A stretch of 21,093 nt of DNA from a virus. Shown in pieces: positions 8,357-15,684 of this stretch. Below the pieces are notes generated by a model that was not told the origin of the DNA, did no database searches, and worked only from the letters and a program-made list of their open reading frames with translations. Numbering within the stretch: the stretch's first letter is position 1; each line of letters opens with the position of its first letter. A program made the translations under genes and the position numbers. Location of the stretch: positions 1 through 21,093 of IMG/VR virus record IMGVR_UViG_3300046337_000126. One strand, written 5' to 3'.

Positions 8357-10384
8357 TTAGTAAAAACTTTCTGCGTTATAAACAACTTGTTTTGGCTGCT
8401 CTTGTCTAGTTGTTCCTTCGGTTCTCTCTACAAATGAACCAAGTAACGCCCATCCTGCTGCCATTGCTGCATCAAATTTAGTAGAATTTTTTAAATTAAA
8501 CTTATTCCAATCCAATAAAAGTTTCATAAATGGAACTTTCTGTATATTATCACGTATATAAATGCTTGTAGAGTCGGCTGCGGACTGTTTATTTTTAGTT
8601 GAAGCAGGGACTCCATCCGTATGCCCGTCAAAACTAGCAACAAATTTGGACATTCCAGAACTATTTAAGTAATTAATTAGCAATTGCTTGTTATTCTCTA
8701 CTAAAATTTCTGCTCCAGACATAAATGCGAGTTTTGAAATGTCTTCATGGAACTCGTCAAGGTCTTCTGGCCGCATTAAGTATTCGGCAATAAAAGTTTC
8801 TGATAGTGGATTGCGTGGTTCGTACTTAAAGTATAGGTAAGCGGCTGCATTTGAACCCGTATATCCCTTCTTTACCATCTTATGGTCAAATGGGTCAACT
8901 CCTATCACTCTTTTTAAGGCGTTCTTAGGAATTACGTTCCCCCACATATCCTTAGTAGTGTTTTCTAACTTACACTCTGCTACTACATCAAATTTTTTAT
9001 TAATCCAAAACCTTCCATCCTTAGATTCTACAAAGTCAACACCACTAAGCCTTACATTATTCTTCCAAACAAAGTTTCCTCTTATTAAAAGGTCTTCCTT
9101 ACTCAAGGACATTAGAGCAGATTTAGCATTTTCAATGGCTATTTGGTCATAAATACCTTCATCTGATGGTGTCCAGAATGCTTCTTCTACATTTAAAGGG
9201 TATTTACGGATAAAAGAAACTCTTGAATTAGTGTCTGTTCCAAATGATTCTCTCCAATTCTCTAAGGTGATTCTATTTTCTTCTATATTTGGTTCTCCAT
9301 ACTCGTTATAGCTATAAGCACGTTCAGCACTAAGGAAATAACGGTACATTCCGGACTTTGTTTCATTGATACGTGGGTCTTTGGTTAAGTGATCTGATTC
9401 ATCCCACAATTTCTGAAAGTTTCCTTCATCATAACTGTCAAAATCTCCAATATCTTCTACAGTAGTGGTTGCAAGTACCTTTCCTGCTATCTTTCCATTC
9501 CTAAATAGGGCTGGTTTTACTATGTAGTGTCTATCGTAAGCGGAAGCGTGTTCTACCTTTCCACATTCATCATCAACTTTAAGTAAAAGTGTTTCTCCGT
9601 CATAGGCTCCTTCTGCGGAAGACCGGTAATCTATTTCTGATACTAATTCTTTTATGTCGTAGTTGTCTATATTGTCTTCTGATGAACGACTAGAAGTCTT
9701 ATTGAAAGAAATTTTATTCTTGGGAGTACTTCCTAGAGTAGTGTCCATTACGGGCTTAAAAATTCTTTCTAATTTCTTCATAGGGTTTACTACCTGGAAA
9801 GAAAAAAGTCTTTTAGCATCAATATCTGCTTTGCTTTGTATTCCGCTTTTAGCTTCTTTTGCCCTTGAAGTTCTGTACCATATTGTACACCCTGCCCTTA
9901 CTGATTTGCCTTGTTGCCTTTGAGTAATCTCAAGCATACCGTAGGATTTAGGGTCATTCCAACAGTACTCCCAGAAGTAATGCCACTCTACGTCTGTGGT
10001 TCTAAAGTCGGGGGACAATCCTTTAATGCTCCAGTGACATAAGAAGAAATAGTGTTGTCCTGTAAGGTAGATTGCTTTGCCTTTGAGATAAAACCAAAAA
10101 CCATTCGTTGTTCTATCCCACTCCCTTTCTCTGTAAATCTGTAAGTCTCTGTCAAAGAAGTCGGGGTCTACCTTTCTTCTTGTGTGTTCGTCATCGAGTC
10201 TTCTTTTAACGTTATGCGGTTTCTTAGGTATCTCCCAGCACTGCTCTTTTATCTTGTCGGAACGAGAGAAAACGCCCCTATGTTCTACTTGCCCTGTGAA
10301 TTGGTTGAATACGTAGCCTTCTGGGGGTAGATTTACTATTAACCCTTGAATATCTAATTTATCACCTCCAATGTCTTTATACAT
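8357..10384 (-). CDS. terL: Terminase large subunit (packaging ATPase and nuclease)
   Basis: A protein of 675 aa. Visible motifs in order: a deviant Walker A, TQRQQGKS (~154-161); Walker B with catalytic acid, LLLKVDDE (~266-273); coupling motif ATTTVED (~305-311); then an RNase H-like nuclease domain with acidic residues in VIGVDPFD (D497), VENNKQLL (E563) and STKFDAAMAAGWALLG (D638). This is the standard two-domain layout of phage TerL, which drives DNA into the prohead and cuts the concatemer. An N-terminal region of ~120 residues before the ATPase core is rich in aromatic residues and longer than in many TerL proteins. The gene overlaps the upstream 197-aa gene by 8 nt and is followed at once by the portal gene. 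The family is clear; I did not assign a packaging type. Confidence 0.93.
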   Translation of the reverse strand: MYKDIGGDKLDIQGLIVNLPPEGYVFNQFTGQVEHRGVFSRSDKIKEQCWEIPKKPHNVKRRLDDEHTRRKVDPDFFDRDLQIYREREWDRTTNGFWFYLKGKAIYLTGQHYFFLCHWSIKGLSPDFRTTDVEWHYFWEYCWNDPKSYGMLEITQRQQGKSVRAGCTIWYRTSRAKEAKSGIQSKADIDAKRLFSFQVVNPMKKLERIFKPVMDTTLGSTPKNKISFNKTSSRSSEDNIDNYDIKELVSEIDYRSSAEGAYDGETLLLKVDDECGKVEHASAYDRHYIVKPALFRNGKIAGKVLATTTVEDIGDFDSYDEGNFQKLWDESDHLTKDPRINETKSGMYRYFLSAERAYSYNEYGEPNIEENRITLENWRESFGTDTNSRVSFIRKYPLNVEEAFWTPSDEGIYDQIAIENAKSALMSLSKEDLLIRGNFVWKNNVRLSGVDFVESKDGRFWINKKFDVVAECKLENTTKDMWGNVIPKNALKRVIGVDPFDHKMVKKGYTGSNAAAYLYFKYEPRNPLSETFIAEYLMRPEDLDEFHEDISKLAFMSGAEILVENNKQLLINYLNSSGMSKFVASFDGHTDGVPASTKNKQSAADSTSIYIRDNIQKVPFMKLLLDWNKFNLKNSTKFDAAMAAGWALLGSFVERTEGTTRQEQPKQVVYNAESFY

Positions 10385-10970
10385 TTTTCTTCGCTAGTTC
10401 TATTGCTTCTACAAAGTCTTCTAAGCAAAAGTTTATTATCTGTTTGGATTTTTCTGTATTGTCTCCGAATATCTGATTTTCTAATTTGTCGAGTTGTGGC
10501 ATAATAACAGTAGTGTTAGCTGCCGACAATTTGTTAACGGTTTCTTGCTCTTTTGCGTCTCCACCACCGGAGAATATCTTTAAGTTATTGGCCCAGAAAT
10601 TCTGCTCTAGTGCTACGTATGCAGCCCAATTTCTATCTGATTGGTACTTAACATAGTAGTGGACGATAGCAATTGCTCTATCGTCCTTTAATCCTACTGC
10701 ATCTTCCATCCCTTTAGAGCTTTTAAACCCTGCTGTGGATAGTGCTAACTTCTTTCTTTCATCTATTGGTTCTTTTTTTATAGGGCTGTTCTTGTCATAC
10801 ATTAATGCCGTATAAATCAGCATTGAGTTGTCGTTTCTATTTATGGATTTGTTTGACTTGGACATACTTTTGTTAAACTCTCTGTAAATAGAAGCTATTA
10901 TAAGGAGTTTTGACGGGTCGCCATCATCAATATCTAACAGCATCAAGCCGTTGTTCTTTATTTTATCCAT
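10377..10970 (-). CDS. Unrecognised protein in the small-terminase position
   Basis: A protein of 197 aa, mostly helical and charged, with no membrane segment. Residues 1-40 (IDDGDPSKLLIIASIYREFN) and 85-130 (KDDRAIAIVHYYVKYQSDR) look helical. A Gly-rich loop SGGGDAKEQET (~132-142) precedes a Thr-rich turn and a C-terminal helical part ending in FVEAIELAKKNV. It overlaps the start of the terminase large-subunit gene by 8 nt, which is where the small DNA-recognition subunit of terminase normally sits. I see no clear helix-turn-helix, so the small-terminase role is only an inference from position. It could also be another head-assembly factor. Confidence 0.6.
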   Translation of the reverse strand: MDKIKNNGLMLLDIDDGDPSKLLIIASIYREFNKSMSKSNKSINRNDNSMLIYTALMYDKNSPIKKEPIDERKKLALSTAGFKSSKGMEDAVGLKDDRAIAIVHYYVKYQSDRNWAAYVALEQNFWANNLKIFSGGGDAKEQETVNKLSAANTTVIMPQLDKLENQIFGDNTEKSKQIINFCLEDFVEAIELAKKNV

Positions 10971-10987
10971 GTGCTAACACTGTTGCA

Positions 10988-11698
10988 TTATTTCTTTTTT
11001 AAATACTCTTGCATCTTTTTAATCACTTCTCTTTGGGATTTAGAATATGGGTCAATGGTTTTCCCATTTTCTTTTATATGTCCTCTATATAATTGTGCAT
11101 ATTCATCGACATATTTTCCTTCTTGTAGAGATATGTCATTCATTGGATTAAGCCCGCCTCTTAAATATCCATCAACTGCTGTTCTGTCAACATAAGAAGC
11201 AAATGACTCTCCTTTATTTGCCCCCGACAAATATTTTTTCTTAACGAATTCAAGTTCTTCTGGTTTCCAGTTTTTATTAAATTCATCTCTTAATTTCTTG
11301 AATCCATCATCCGCTTTCATCCCATGTAACATATCAAGATATGCCGCATTTTTCATTGTAGGAGTATCTTCAAATAACTCTTGGTCGAAAAATTCTAAAT
11401 TATATTTACCTAAACTAGGATGCGGAAAATCTTTGGGCCCTGGATCGTCTGGAAACCAATGCTCTATTCCTCCGCCTCCACCAATTTTTTTGTTTAGCTC
11501 TTGCCTTTTAGCATCAGCAATTGATATTTTTGTGTTATTTTGATTATATACTCTTCCCATTGCTGGATATTCTGTTAAAATATCATCAATAACTTTTTCT
11601 TCTCTATATTTTGTACTATAAGGTTTTCCTTCATGATTAAATGTCTTTAATCCTTGTTTTCGAGCATTTGCAAATGCAACTTTAAATTCTGTTGGCAT
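10988..11698 (-). CDS. Hypothetical phage protein with FNHEGKPYSTKYREE N-terminus
   Basis: A protein of 236 aa. The N-terminus (EFKVAFANARKQGLKTFN, then HEGKPYSTKYREEK) is a short module that I recall from several Bacteroidetes phage virion or morphogenesis proteins, though I cannot name a family. A GGGGG turn near 73-77 is followed by a Pro-rich section (WFPDDPGPKDFPHPSLGKY), then a helical part with MLHGMKADDGFKKLRDEF and a basic C-terminus (REVIKKMQEYLKKK). There is no signal peptide or membrane helix. It sits between the GroES-like gene and the terminase genes with short gaps, so a role in assembly or as an ejected or internal virion protein is possible. The function is unknown. Confidence 0.65.
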   Translation of the reverse strand: MPTEFKVAFANARKQGLKTFNHEGKPYSTKYREEKVIDDILTEYPAMGRVYNQNNTKISIADAKRQELNKKIGGGGGIEHWFPDDPGPKDFPHPSLGKYNLEFFDQELFEDTPTMKNAAYLDMLHGMKADDGFKKLRDEFNKNWKPEELEFVKKKYLSGANKGESFASYVDRTAVDGYLRGGLNPMNDISLQEGKYVDEYAQLYRGHIKENGKTIDPYSKSQREVIKKMQEYLKKK

Positions 11699-11717
11699 AA
11701 TATTAATAATTTAAAAT

Positions 11718-12317
11718 TTACAACACGGCATTTAATTGAAAGGGTCTAAAGCAATAGAAAAACTGTCCTTCTATCTCATTTTCAAAATTAATACTATTTC
11801 CTTGAACTGTATCTCCTACCGAAACAATGGGTTCTTGGTCTACAAAATTACTGAAATATTTCACAATAGCCCTATCTTCGTAATACTTGTTATTAAAATC
11901 TACTTCTAAACCCCTAATCGAATGTTTCTGTTCCATTACCTTTTCTCCTAACATCCATTCGCCTACGGGTATAATTTGTCCTTCTCTGACTATGCAGATA
12001 ACATCTCTGTACGGTACTCTGACAACCCTTTTGCCATTGTCAATGATGTTAACGTCACCGTCATTGTTTACGTATCTAAAGTAGGCTATGTCTCCTTCTT
12101 TAATAATTGGGTCAATCTTGTACTGTACTTTCTTGCCATCTTCTACAGTTTCATCAAAAGGCTGAATAATGGGTAGTGATGTAACTACTCCACTGTAGCG
12201 GATATTTTGAGTAGGGTTGTAGCCAGTTACCATGTGAAGGGTAAGGCTTTTGTGAGTGATTGTGTCTACGTACTGTCCTTCTGTTGACACTAAAATATAT
12301 GCTCCTGTTGCGGTCAT
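11718..12317 (-). CDS. Tandem GroES-like (Cpn10) co-chaperonin protein
   Basis: A protein of 199 aa that reads as two consecutive GroES-type folds. Repeat 1 (~5-118): GAYILV, a variable loop (~18-40), GVVTSLP, PIIKEGDIAYFRY, then VPYRDVICIVREGQIIPV; this matches the GroES order RVLVKP / mobile loop / GxVVAVG / VKVGDxVLF / EYLILRExDILAV. Repeat 2 (~118-199): GEWMLGEKV, a loop with GLEV, then AIVKYFS, PIVSVGDTVQG and GQFFYCFRPFQLNAVL. Repeat 1 ends where repeat 2 begins, as in the double-domain chloroplast Cpn20. Phage co-chaperonins such as T4 gp31 replace host GroES so that GroEL can fold the capsid protein. The location among morphogenesis genes fits that. Repeat 1 is reasonably clear, repeat 2 is more diverged; activity is inferred. 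Confidence 0.65.
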   Translation of the reverse strand: MTATGAYILVSTEGQYVDTITHKSLTLHMVTGYNPTQNIRYSGVVTSLPIIQPFDETVEDGKKVQYKIDPIIKEGDIAYFRYVNNDGDVNIIDNGKRVVRVPYRDVICIVREGQIIPVGEWMLGEKVMEQKHSIRGLEVDFNNKYYEDRAIVKYFSNFVDQEPIVSVGDTVQGNSINFENEIEGQFFYCFRPFQLNAVL

Positions 12318-12352
12318 ATTACTTTGTTTAAAATATTTATCTTTATACTACT

Positions 12353-12754
12353 TCAATTATTGCTTAATACAGCGTTACGCCCACCTAAACTAGCATTAAG
12401 TGAACCATCAATACATAAACGACCATCCCAAAAATAATTTCCAAAGCTAAACCAACCTCCTTTTGACCTAGAGAAAATTAGTTCACGCCTATCTTTACCT
12501 AAAACTCCTTTTACAAAAAAATCTGTTGTGGGGTCGTAAAGTCCCCAATCGCATCTTTCTATTTCGCCTTTCCACACCTCTAATGTTTCATTATCAATTT
12601 TATCAAAAGGGATTACATCAGTAATCACGACTTCTTCTCTTCTACTCTTTCTAACTTTGCCGTCATTAAAGTAAAAGTAGGTTTGACCTAAAATGGGACA
12701 CAAAGCTATGTTTGTACTATTTGTAATTTTATTTTTTAAATTATCTTTTGTCAT
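12353..12754 (-). CDS. Hypothetical protein
   Basis: A protein of 133 aa that I do not recognise by family, although proteins of similar look are common in Bacteroidetes phages. It has beta-rich stretches (TYFYFNDGKV, EEVVITDVIPFDKI), the segment WKGEIERCDWGLYDPTTDFFVKG, and a Gly/Trp-rich end (KGGWFSFGNYFWDGRLCIDGS). It is soluble, with no signal peptide. A perfect 16-bp palindrome lies just upstream of its ATG. It belongs to the chain of small minus-strand genes between the nuclease and the virion genes. Confidence 0.65.
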   Translation of the reverse strand: MTKDNLKNKITNSTNIALCPILGQTYFYFNDGKVRKSRREEVVITDVIPFDKIDNETLEVWKGEIERCDWGLYDPTTDFFVKGVLGKDRRELIFSRSKGGWFSFGNYFWDGRLCIDGSLNASLGGRNAVLSNN

Positions 12755-12759
12755 AAAAT

Positions 12760-12775
12760 AACTGTTATAACAGTT
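12760..12775. promoter_or_regulatory. Perfect 16-bp palindrome, operator-like
   Basis: AACTGTTATAACAGTT is its own reverse complement and occupies most of the 23-nt gap between two minus-strand genes, 5 nt upstream of the ATG at 12754. Such a site could bind a dimeric regulator or fold the mRNA over the start. No T-run follows it, so it is not a normal terminator. Confidence 0.45.
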
Positions 12776-12777
12776 TA

Positions 12778-12987
12778 TTAGGCTGTTGGTATTCTTCTTC
12801 TTAATTCTTTAAATAAACTTCTAAAATCATTCATTGCAGTACGTGACTTACGTATCTTCACCGTAGGGCTTTCTTCAATATCAAATATCTTACAAAAATC
12901 TTCGTACATTCTGTCAGACATCTTCTTTAATTGGTCGTTGGTCTTGTACAGGAGTTTCTTTTCAAACTCTTCTCTTGTTGGCCTCAT
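12778..12987 (-). CDS. Small hypothetical protein
   Basis: A protein of 69 aa, basic and probably all helical: FEKKLLYKTNDQLKKMSDRM, then MNDFRSLFKELRRRIPTA at the end. The gene starts with ATG at 12987 and overlaps the stop of the upstream 197-aa gene by 4 nt (ATGA), so the two are likely translated together. No family is recognised; size and charge would allow nucleic-acid or protein binding, but nothing specific is visible. Confidence 0.6.
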   Translation of the reverse strand: MRPTREEFEKKLLYKTNDQLKKMSDRMYEDFCKIFDIEESPTVKIRKSRTAMNDFRSLFKELRRRIPTA

Positions 12988-13577
12988 TCGTAGTCAATTT
13001 GATTTAATATTCTTTTTAGTTCTGACTTATTTTTTATCGTACCAGAGAATACCGTTTCTGTATCTTGTCCAATAACGGATTTTTCTATAGAGCAAAAATG
13101 TGTTTTATATTCACAAAAAATCAAAGTTTTCATATCTTTAGAAGAAAAATAACTAGAGGTGTTAACCCGTGGGACTTCTGATATATCCATAAATCCAAGT
13201 TCTAAAATGTCATTTTTATCAAGATATTTAACCCTAACACTTTCTTTATCTATATATTCTTTAAATCTAAAATAATTATCTCCAATATAGGCTTTGACAG
13301 GAATCCACTTTGGTTTTGTTATCTCTAAAAATATTTCATATTCAAACCCGACATGAAACTCTTCAATACTTGGGATATAATACGTTCCTTCACACAAATC
13401 TACTTCTACCTTTTCAAACCATTCTGGACTATTCTCTACTACATCTTCTTTGTAAGAATCAATATGTTGTACTTTTCTATTCTTGTGACAATAATAGTCA
13501 CCTATTTTTTCTTTTAAAAACAATGCCCCAGCTTTTGATATTGGAGTGTCTTTTAATAACCTGTATCTTTTTTCCAT
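12984..13577 (-). CDS. Hypothetical Bacteroidetes phage protein
   Basis: A protein of 197 aa. The N-terminal ~50 residues (YRLLKDTPISKAGALFLKEK) look like a small beta/alpha domain. A segment with YYIPSIEEFHVGFEYEIFLE follows, and later VRVKYLDKNDILELGFMDIS. I recall this pattern (IP-EEF-VGFEYE, then VRVKYLD-DIE-LGF) from uncharacterised proteins of Bacteroidetes phages; no function is known to me. It starts at ATG 13577 and ends in an ATGA overlap with the next small gene. A 48-aa GTG-started frame ends 4 nt before its start. Confidence 0.65.
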   Translation of the reverse strand: MEKRYRLLKDTPISKAGALFLKEKIGDYYCHKNRKVQHIDSYKEDVVENSPEWFEKVEVDLCEGTYYIPSIEEFHVGFEYEIFLEITKPKWIPVKAYIGDNYFRFKEYIDKESVRVKYLDKNDILELGFMDISEVPRVNTSSYFSSKDMKTLIFCEYKTHFCSIEKSVIGQDTETVFSGTIKNKSELKRILNQIDYE

Positions 13578-13581
13578 TATT

Positions 13582-13728
13582 TTATTTAATTTTCTGTTTT
13601 AATTTTTCTAACTCTCTTTCCAAATGCCTTAAAAAAAAGGCTTCTAAATTCGTGTGTGTCGATTTCTTGGCACTGTGTTCTAGTATTAGTGATTCAAGTT
13701 CTTCTATTTGTTGTGGGATGGGTTTCAC
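13582..13728 (-). CDS. Small helical protein, GTG start
   Basis: A 48-aa frame starting at GTG 13728 (VKPIPQQIEELESLILEHSA) and ending at 13582, 4 nt before the next ATG at 13577. The sequence is strongly amphipathic and helical (LEAFFLRHLERELEKLKQK), unlike random low-complexity translation, and it fills the gap exactly. There is no in-frame ATG; the preceding in-frame stop is three codons upstream, so GTG is the only usual start. The function is unknown. Confidence 0.5.
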   Translation of the reverse strand: MKPIPQQIEELESLILEHSAKKSTHTNLEAFFLRHLERELEKLKQKIK

Positions 13729-13734
13729 ATATCG

Positions 13735-13809
13735 TTATTTCAATTTGTTTATTTCTTTAATTAACATATCAAAAGATGTAATATATCCCATGTCAATAGC
13801 AAAAGACAT
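13735..13809 (-). CDS. Possible 24-aa ORF or frameshifted tail of the nuclease gene
   Basis: From ATG 13809 the frame encodes MSFAIDMGYITSFDMLIKEI and ends at 13735. The same frame stays open further upstream and, without an ATG, encodes KEELKKLSTLEEN just before it, overlapping the 3' end of the KilA-N/nuclease gene in another frame. So it may be a short separate gene, or the former C-terminus of the nuclease protein displaced by a frameshift near 13840-13870. Support is weak. Confidence 0.25.
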   Translation of the reverse strand: MSFAIDMGYITSFDMLIKEINKLK

Positions 13810-13835
13810 ATTTTCTTCAAGAGTTGAAAGTTTTT

Positions 13836-14507
13836 TCAACTCTTCTTTAGTGCCGGTGTTTCTTCCTTAAATTTGAGTATATTATTAATTAATAAAAACT
13901 CTTCTCCAATCCTTCCTCTAACAAACTTACAACTTAATTCTTTTTCTATAAGACATTGTCGGTCAATATCAGCACTTTTCATAAACTTAGACTCGTGATA
14001 AGATTCATCAAACTCAACACATAGATTTAGACTTTCGAAATAATAATCAACCCTATAATTTAATACTTTGTATTGTGCTATGAAAGGGGTGATTCCAGAA
14101 AATACAATAGAAAATAGCTCTGTACATCTATTTTCAAAACCAAATGGCACAATTGTTTCTTTGTTATTAAACAACCTATCTTCAACATAATTAAAAATTT
14201 CTTCGTGAACCCATACGCATTTAGTACTTCTTGCTCCTGTTGTAATCTGGAACCCATTTTCTTTTAAATAAGCTGAACCTATGTTTGGTGGCATGTGAAC
14301 TCCAAAAGTCCCTTCAAACCAACTTCTAAAACTCATACTCAAAAGAATTCTTCCTATATTTTTTTCTACCCATCCATTTTCACCCCTTGCTTGAGTATAG
14401 GCTTCTCTCAAATCAGATAAGTTTAAGAATCCAGTTTCTTTTTCTTTTCTGATTAATATTCCAAACAAATTCCTATCTTCTTTTTTTATCACAATGCTTT
14501 GTTTCAT
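13836..14507 (-). CDS. KilA-N-like domain fused to a PD-(D/E)XK nuclease
   Basis: A protein of 223 aa. Residues ~26-112 resemble a KilA-N DNA-binding domain: GFLNLSDLREAY, KNIGRIL, then G-STKCVWVHEEIFNYVEDRL. Residues ~125-215 resemble a small restriction-type nuclease: ALNYRVDYYF-like beta strand with D154, then NLCVEFDESYHE (E165 with nearby D167 and H171), and DIDRQCLIEKELSCKFVRGR. This matches the DUF559/Vsr-like layout that I know from phage proteins with NRDIEY..RQ..I...L.C.FIR. KilA-N proteins are often antirepressors or regulators in phages, and fusions to nuclease domains are known. Catalytic residues look intact. The gene overlaps the upstream 48-aa gene by ATGA. Target and role (host DNA degradation, mobile-type endonuclease or regulation) are not determined. 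Confidence 0.65.
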   Translation of the reverse strand: MKQSIVIKKEDRNLFGILIRKEKETGFLNLSDLREAYTQARGENGWVEKNIGRILLSMSFRSWFEGTFGVHMPPNIGSAYLKENGFQITTGARSTKCVWVHEEIFNYVEDRLFNNKETIVPFGFENRCTELFSIVFSGITPFIAQYKVLNYRVDYYFESLNLCVEFDESYHESKFMKSADIDRQCLIEKELSCKFVRGRIGEEFLLINNILKFKEETPALKKS

Positions 14508-14650
14508 TTCTTTATCTTTAAATCATTTACATCAATTCCCATCTTATCAGCAATCTCCTGCATCGTACCATCAATTTTTTCTGTAATAATTACTTTCCTA
14601 TTCAGTCGAGCAACTTTCGGGAATCCTTGAAATTCTACTTCTTTTTCCAT
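14504..14650 (-). CDS. 48-aa protein carrying an RNA-ligase motif I (truncated ligase?)
   Basis: The frame from ATG 14650 encodes MEKEVEFQGFPKVARLNRKV then IITEKIDGTMQEIADKMG and ends VNDLKIKK. The order aromatic-PK-RL-R-ITEKIDGT is the usual beginning of T4 Rnl2-type RNA ligases, where the lysine of K-x-D-G (here K25) becomes adenylylated. A full ligase has 300 or more residues; all later motifs are missing here. The gene may be a decayed remnant or a small protein reusing this segment. It is well placed for translation: the leader AATTTAAACAAATAAT precedes it, and its TGA overlaps the nuclease ATG (ATGA), which argues against simple junk. Enzyme activity is not expected. Confidence 0.55.
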   Translation of the reverse strand: MEKEVEFQGFPKVARLNRKVIITEKIDGTMQEIADKMGIDVNDLKIKK

Positions 14651-14658
14651 TGTTTTTA

Positions 14659-14910
14659 TTATTTGTTTAAATTATTATCTTCAAAAAATTCTCCTGTGTT
14701 TTTATACCTAAAAAAGCAAGCTCTAATTGCATCTATTTCTCGTAAAGTATGAACCATTGCTATTCTATCTATTGTGTGCCAAGGGTCTTTGGTTCTATTG
14801 ATTAATTCTCTCCATCTTTTTCCCAATTCAACACGAGCGTCTTTTTTATTCTCGTGCTTTGCGACTACTATTTGGCATCTGACAAGGAATGAATTATGGC
14901 TATCTTTCAT
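14659..14910 (-). CDS. Small hypothetical protein
   Basis: A protein of 83 aa, mostly helical, with many basic and aromatic residues: KKDARVELGKRWRELINRTK, TLREIDAIRACFFRYKNTG. It starts with ATG 14910, overlapping the stop of the 73-aa gene by 4 nt. The C-terminus EDNNLNK is encoded by the A/T-rich leader (AATAATTTAAACAAAT) that also serves the next gene. No family is recognised. Confidence 0.6.
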   Translation of the reverse strand: MKDSHNSFLVRCQIVVAKHENKKDARVELGKRWRELINRTKDPWHTIDRIAMVHTLREIDAIRACFFRYKNTGEFFEDNNLNK

Positions 14911-15128
14911 ATTATATTATTTAAATTGTTTTCTTCCATAAACTCTTCATACTTTCTCCAAGCCTCTACTTGCCCCTTTGTTATATCGGGGTCGCAAGGA
15001 CATTCCTCTATAATCTTTTCTGCCAATTCACACCTCTTATACAAATAGTAGCACACCTTTAAAAGTTCTTGAACTTCTGGTTCTTCTAGGAGGTGGGTGT
15101 TGGCGTTGAATAGTTTTTCGTAGTTCAT
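14907..15128 (-). CDS. Small hypothetical protein
   Basis: A protein of 73 aa, acidic and helical: EEPEVQELLKVCYYLYKRCE, then a CPCDPDITKGQVEAWRKYEE segment and EENNLNNII at the end. The two nearby cysteines (CPC) plus two earlier ones could in principle bind a metal, but the spacing is not a known motif. It overlaps both neighbours by 4 nt (ATGA), so it belongs firmly to this operon. Function unknown. Confidence 0.6.
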   Translation of the reverse strand: MNYEKLFNANTHLLEEPEVQELLKVCYYLYKRCELAEKIIEECPCDPDITKGQVEAWRKYEEFMEENNLNNII

Positions 15129-15661
15129 TTCTTAACTGTTTTAAATCCCTTAATATCTTCTTTCTTTAAATGTGTAGCGTATTTTTTCAATCGGTTACCC
15201 TTAAAAAAGAAGAAGGGGTTAATCCAGTACACATCAACACTAAAGGATGCCCTATTCAATATCTTGTGTTCAACCAAATCAGCAACAGCACTGATATATG
15301 TCTCCGACCTCTTTATTCCCGACTCTTCCATATACGCATGACGGTTAATCCAAATCAAATCTACACCATGTTCAATCTTCTGTCCAATCCAATTCAATAA
15401 GTGATGACCTCTAGGACTCAACATCGCCAGGTGTAATCTTCTGTCAGGACTGCAATAAACTTTAACAAAAGAATCAGACTCATACAAAGCAGTATCAGAC
15501 ATAATAAAAGAATCATCTCCATCTCCTACACGAGTTTCTTGGCCTATAACATCAAAAGATTTGGCTTTAATAGTAAAGTCACTCAAGAACGGATTATTTA
15601 AAGCATTAGAATACTTTCGCAACTCGTCATCAGTGAAACCCTTCTTCTTACGAATACCCAT
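15125..15661 (-). CDS. RepL-like winged-helix protein, possible replication initiator
   Basis: A protein of 178 aa. The first ~65 residues are polar and variable. From ~66 on it looks like a winged-helix domain: FVKVYCSPDRRLHLAMLSPR, helix LLNWIGQKIEHG, IWINRHAYMEESG as recognition-helix lead-in, SETYISAVADLVEHKIL as the next helices, and the wing SVDVYWINPFFFFKGNRLKKY. The last element (VYWINP-FFFKG-R) is typical of RepL-type plasmid initiators and of related phage replication proteins. It is the first gene of the leftward operon and lies at the edge of the repeat-rich non-coding region, where an initiator would be expected next to its origin. A transcription regulator with the same fold is the main alternative. 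A TACCTTTG -7 element stands 23 nt upstream of the ATG. Confidence 0.6.
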   Translation of the reverse strand: MGIRKKKGFTDDELRKYSNALNNPFLSDFTIKAKSFDVIGQETRVGDGDDSFIMSDTALYESDSFVKVYCSPDRRLHLAMLSPRGHHLLNWIGQKIEHGVDLIWINRHAYMEESGIKRSETYISAVADLVEHKILNRASFSVDVYWINPFFFFKGNRLKKYATHLKKEDIKGFKTVKK

Positions 15662-15684
15662 ACTATTATTTCCGTTTTATTTCA

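Noticed and set aside
13310-13870. A 186-aa plus-strand frame opposite the leftward operon
   Set aside because: It is antisense to three minus-strand genes with better coding character and reads as hydrophobic, Cys- and Phe-rich shadow sequence.
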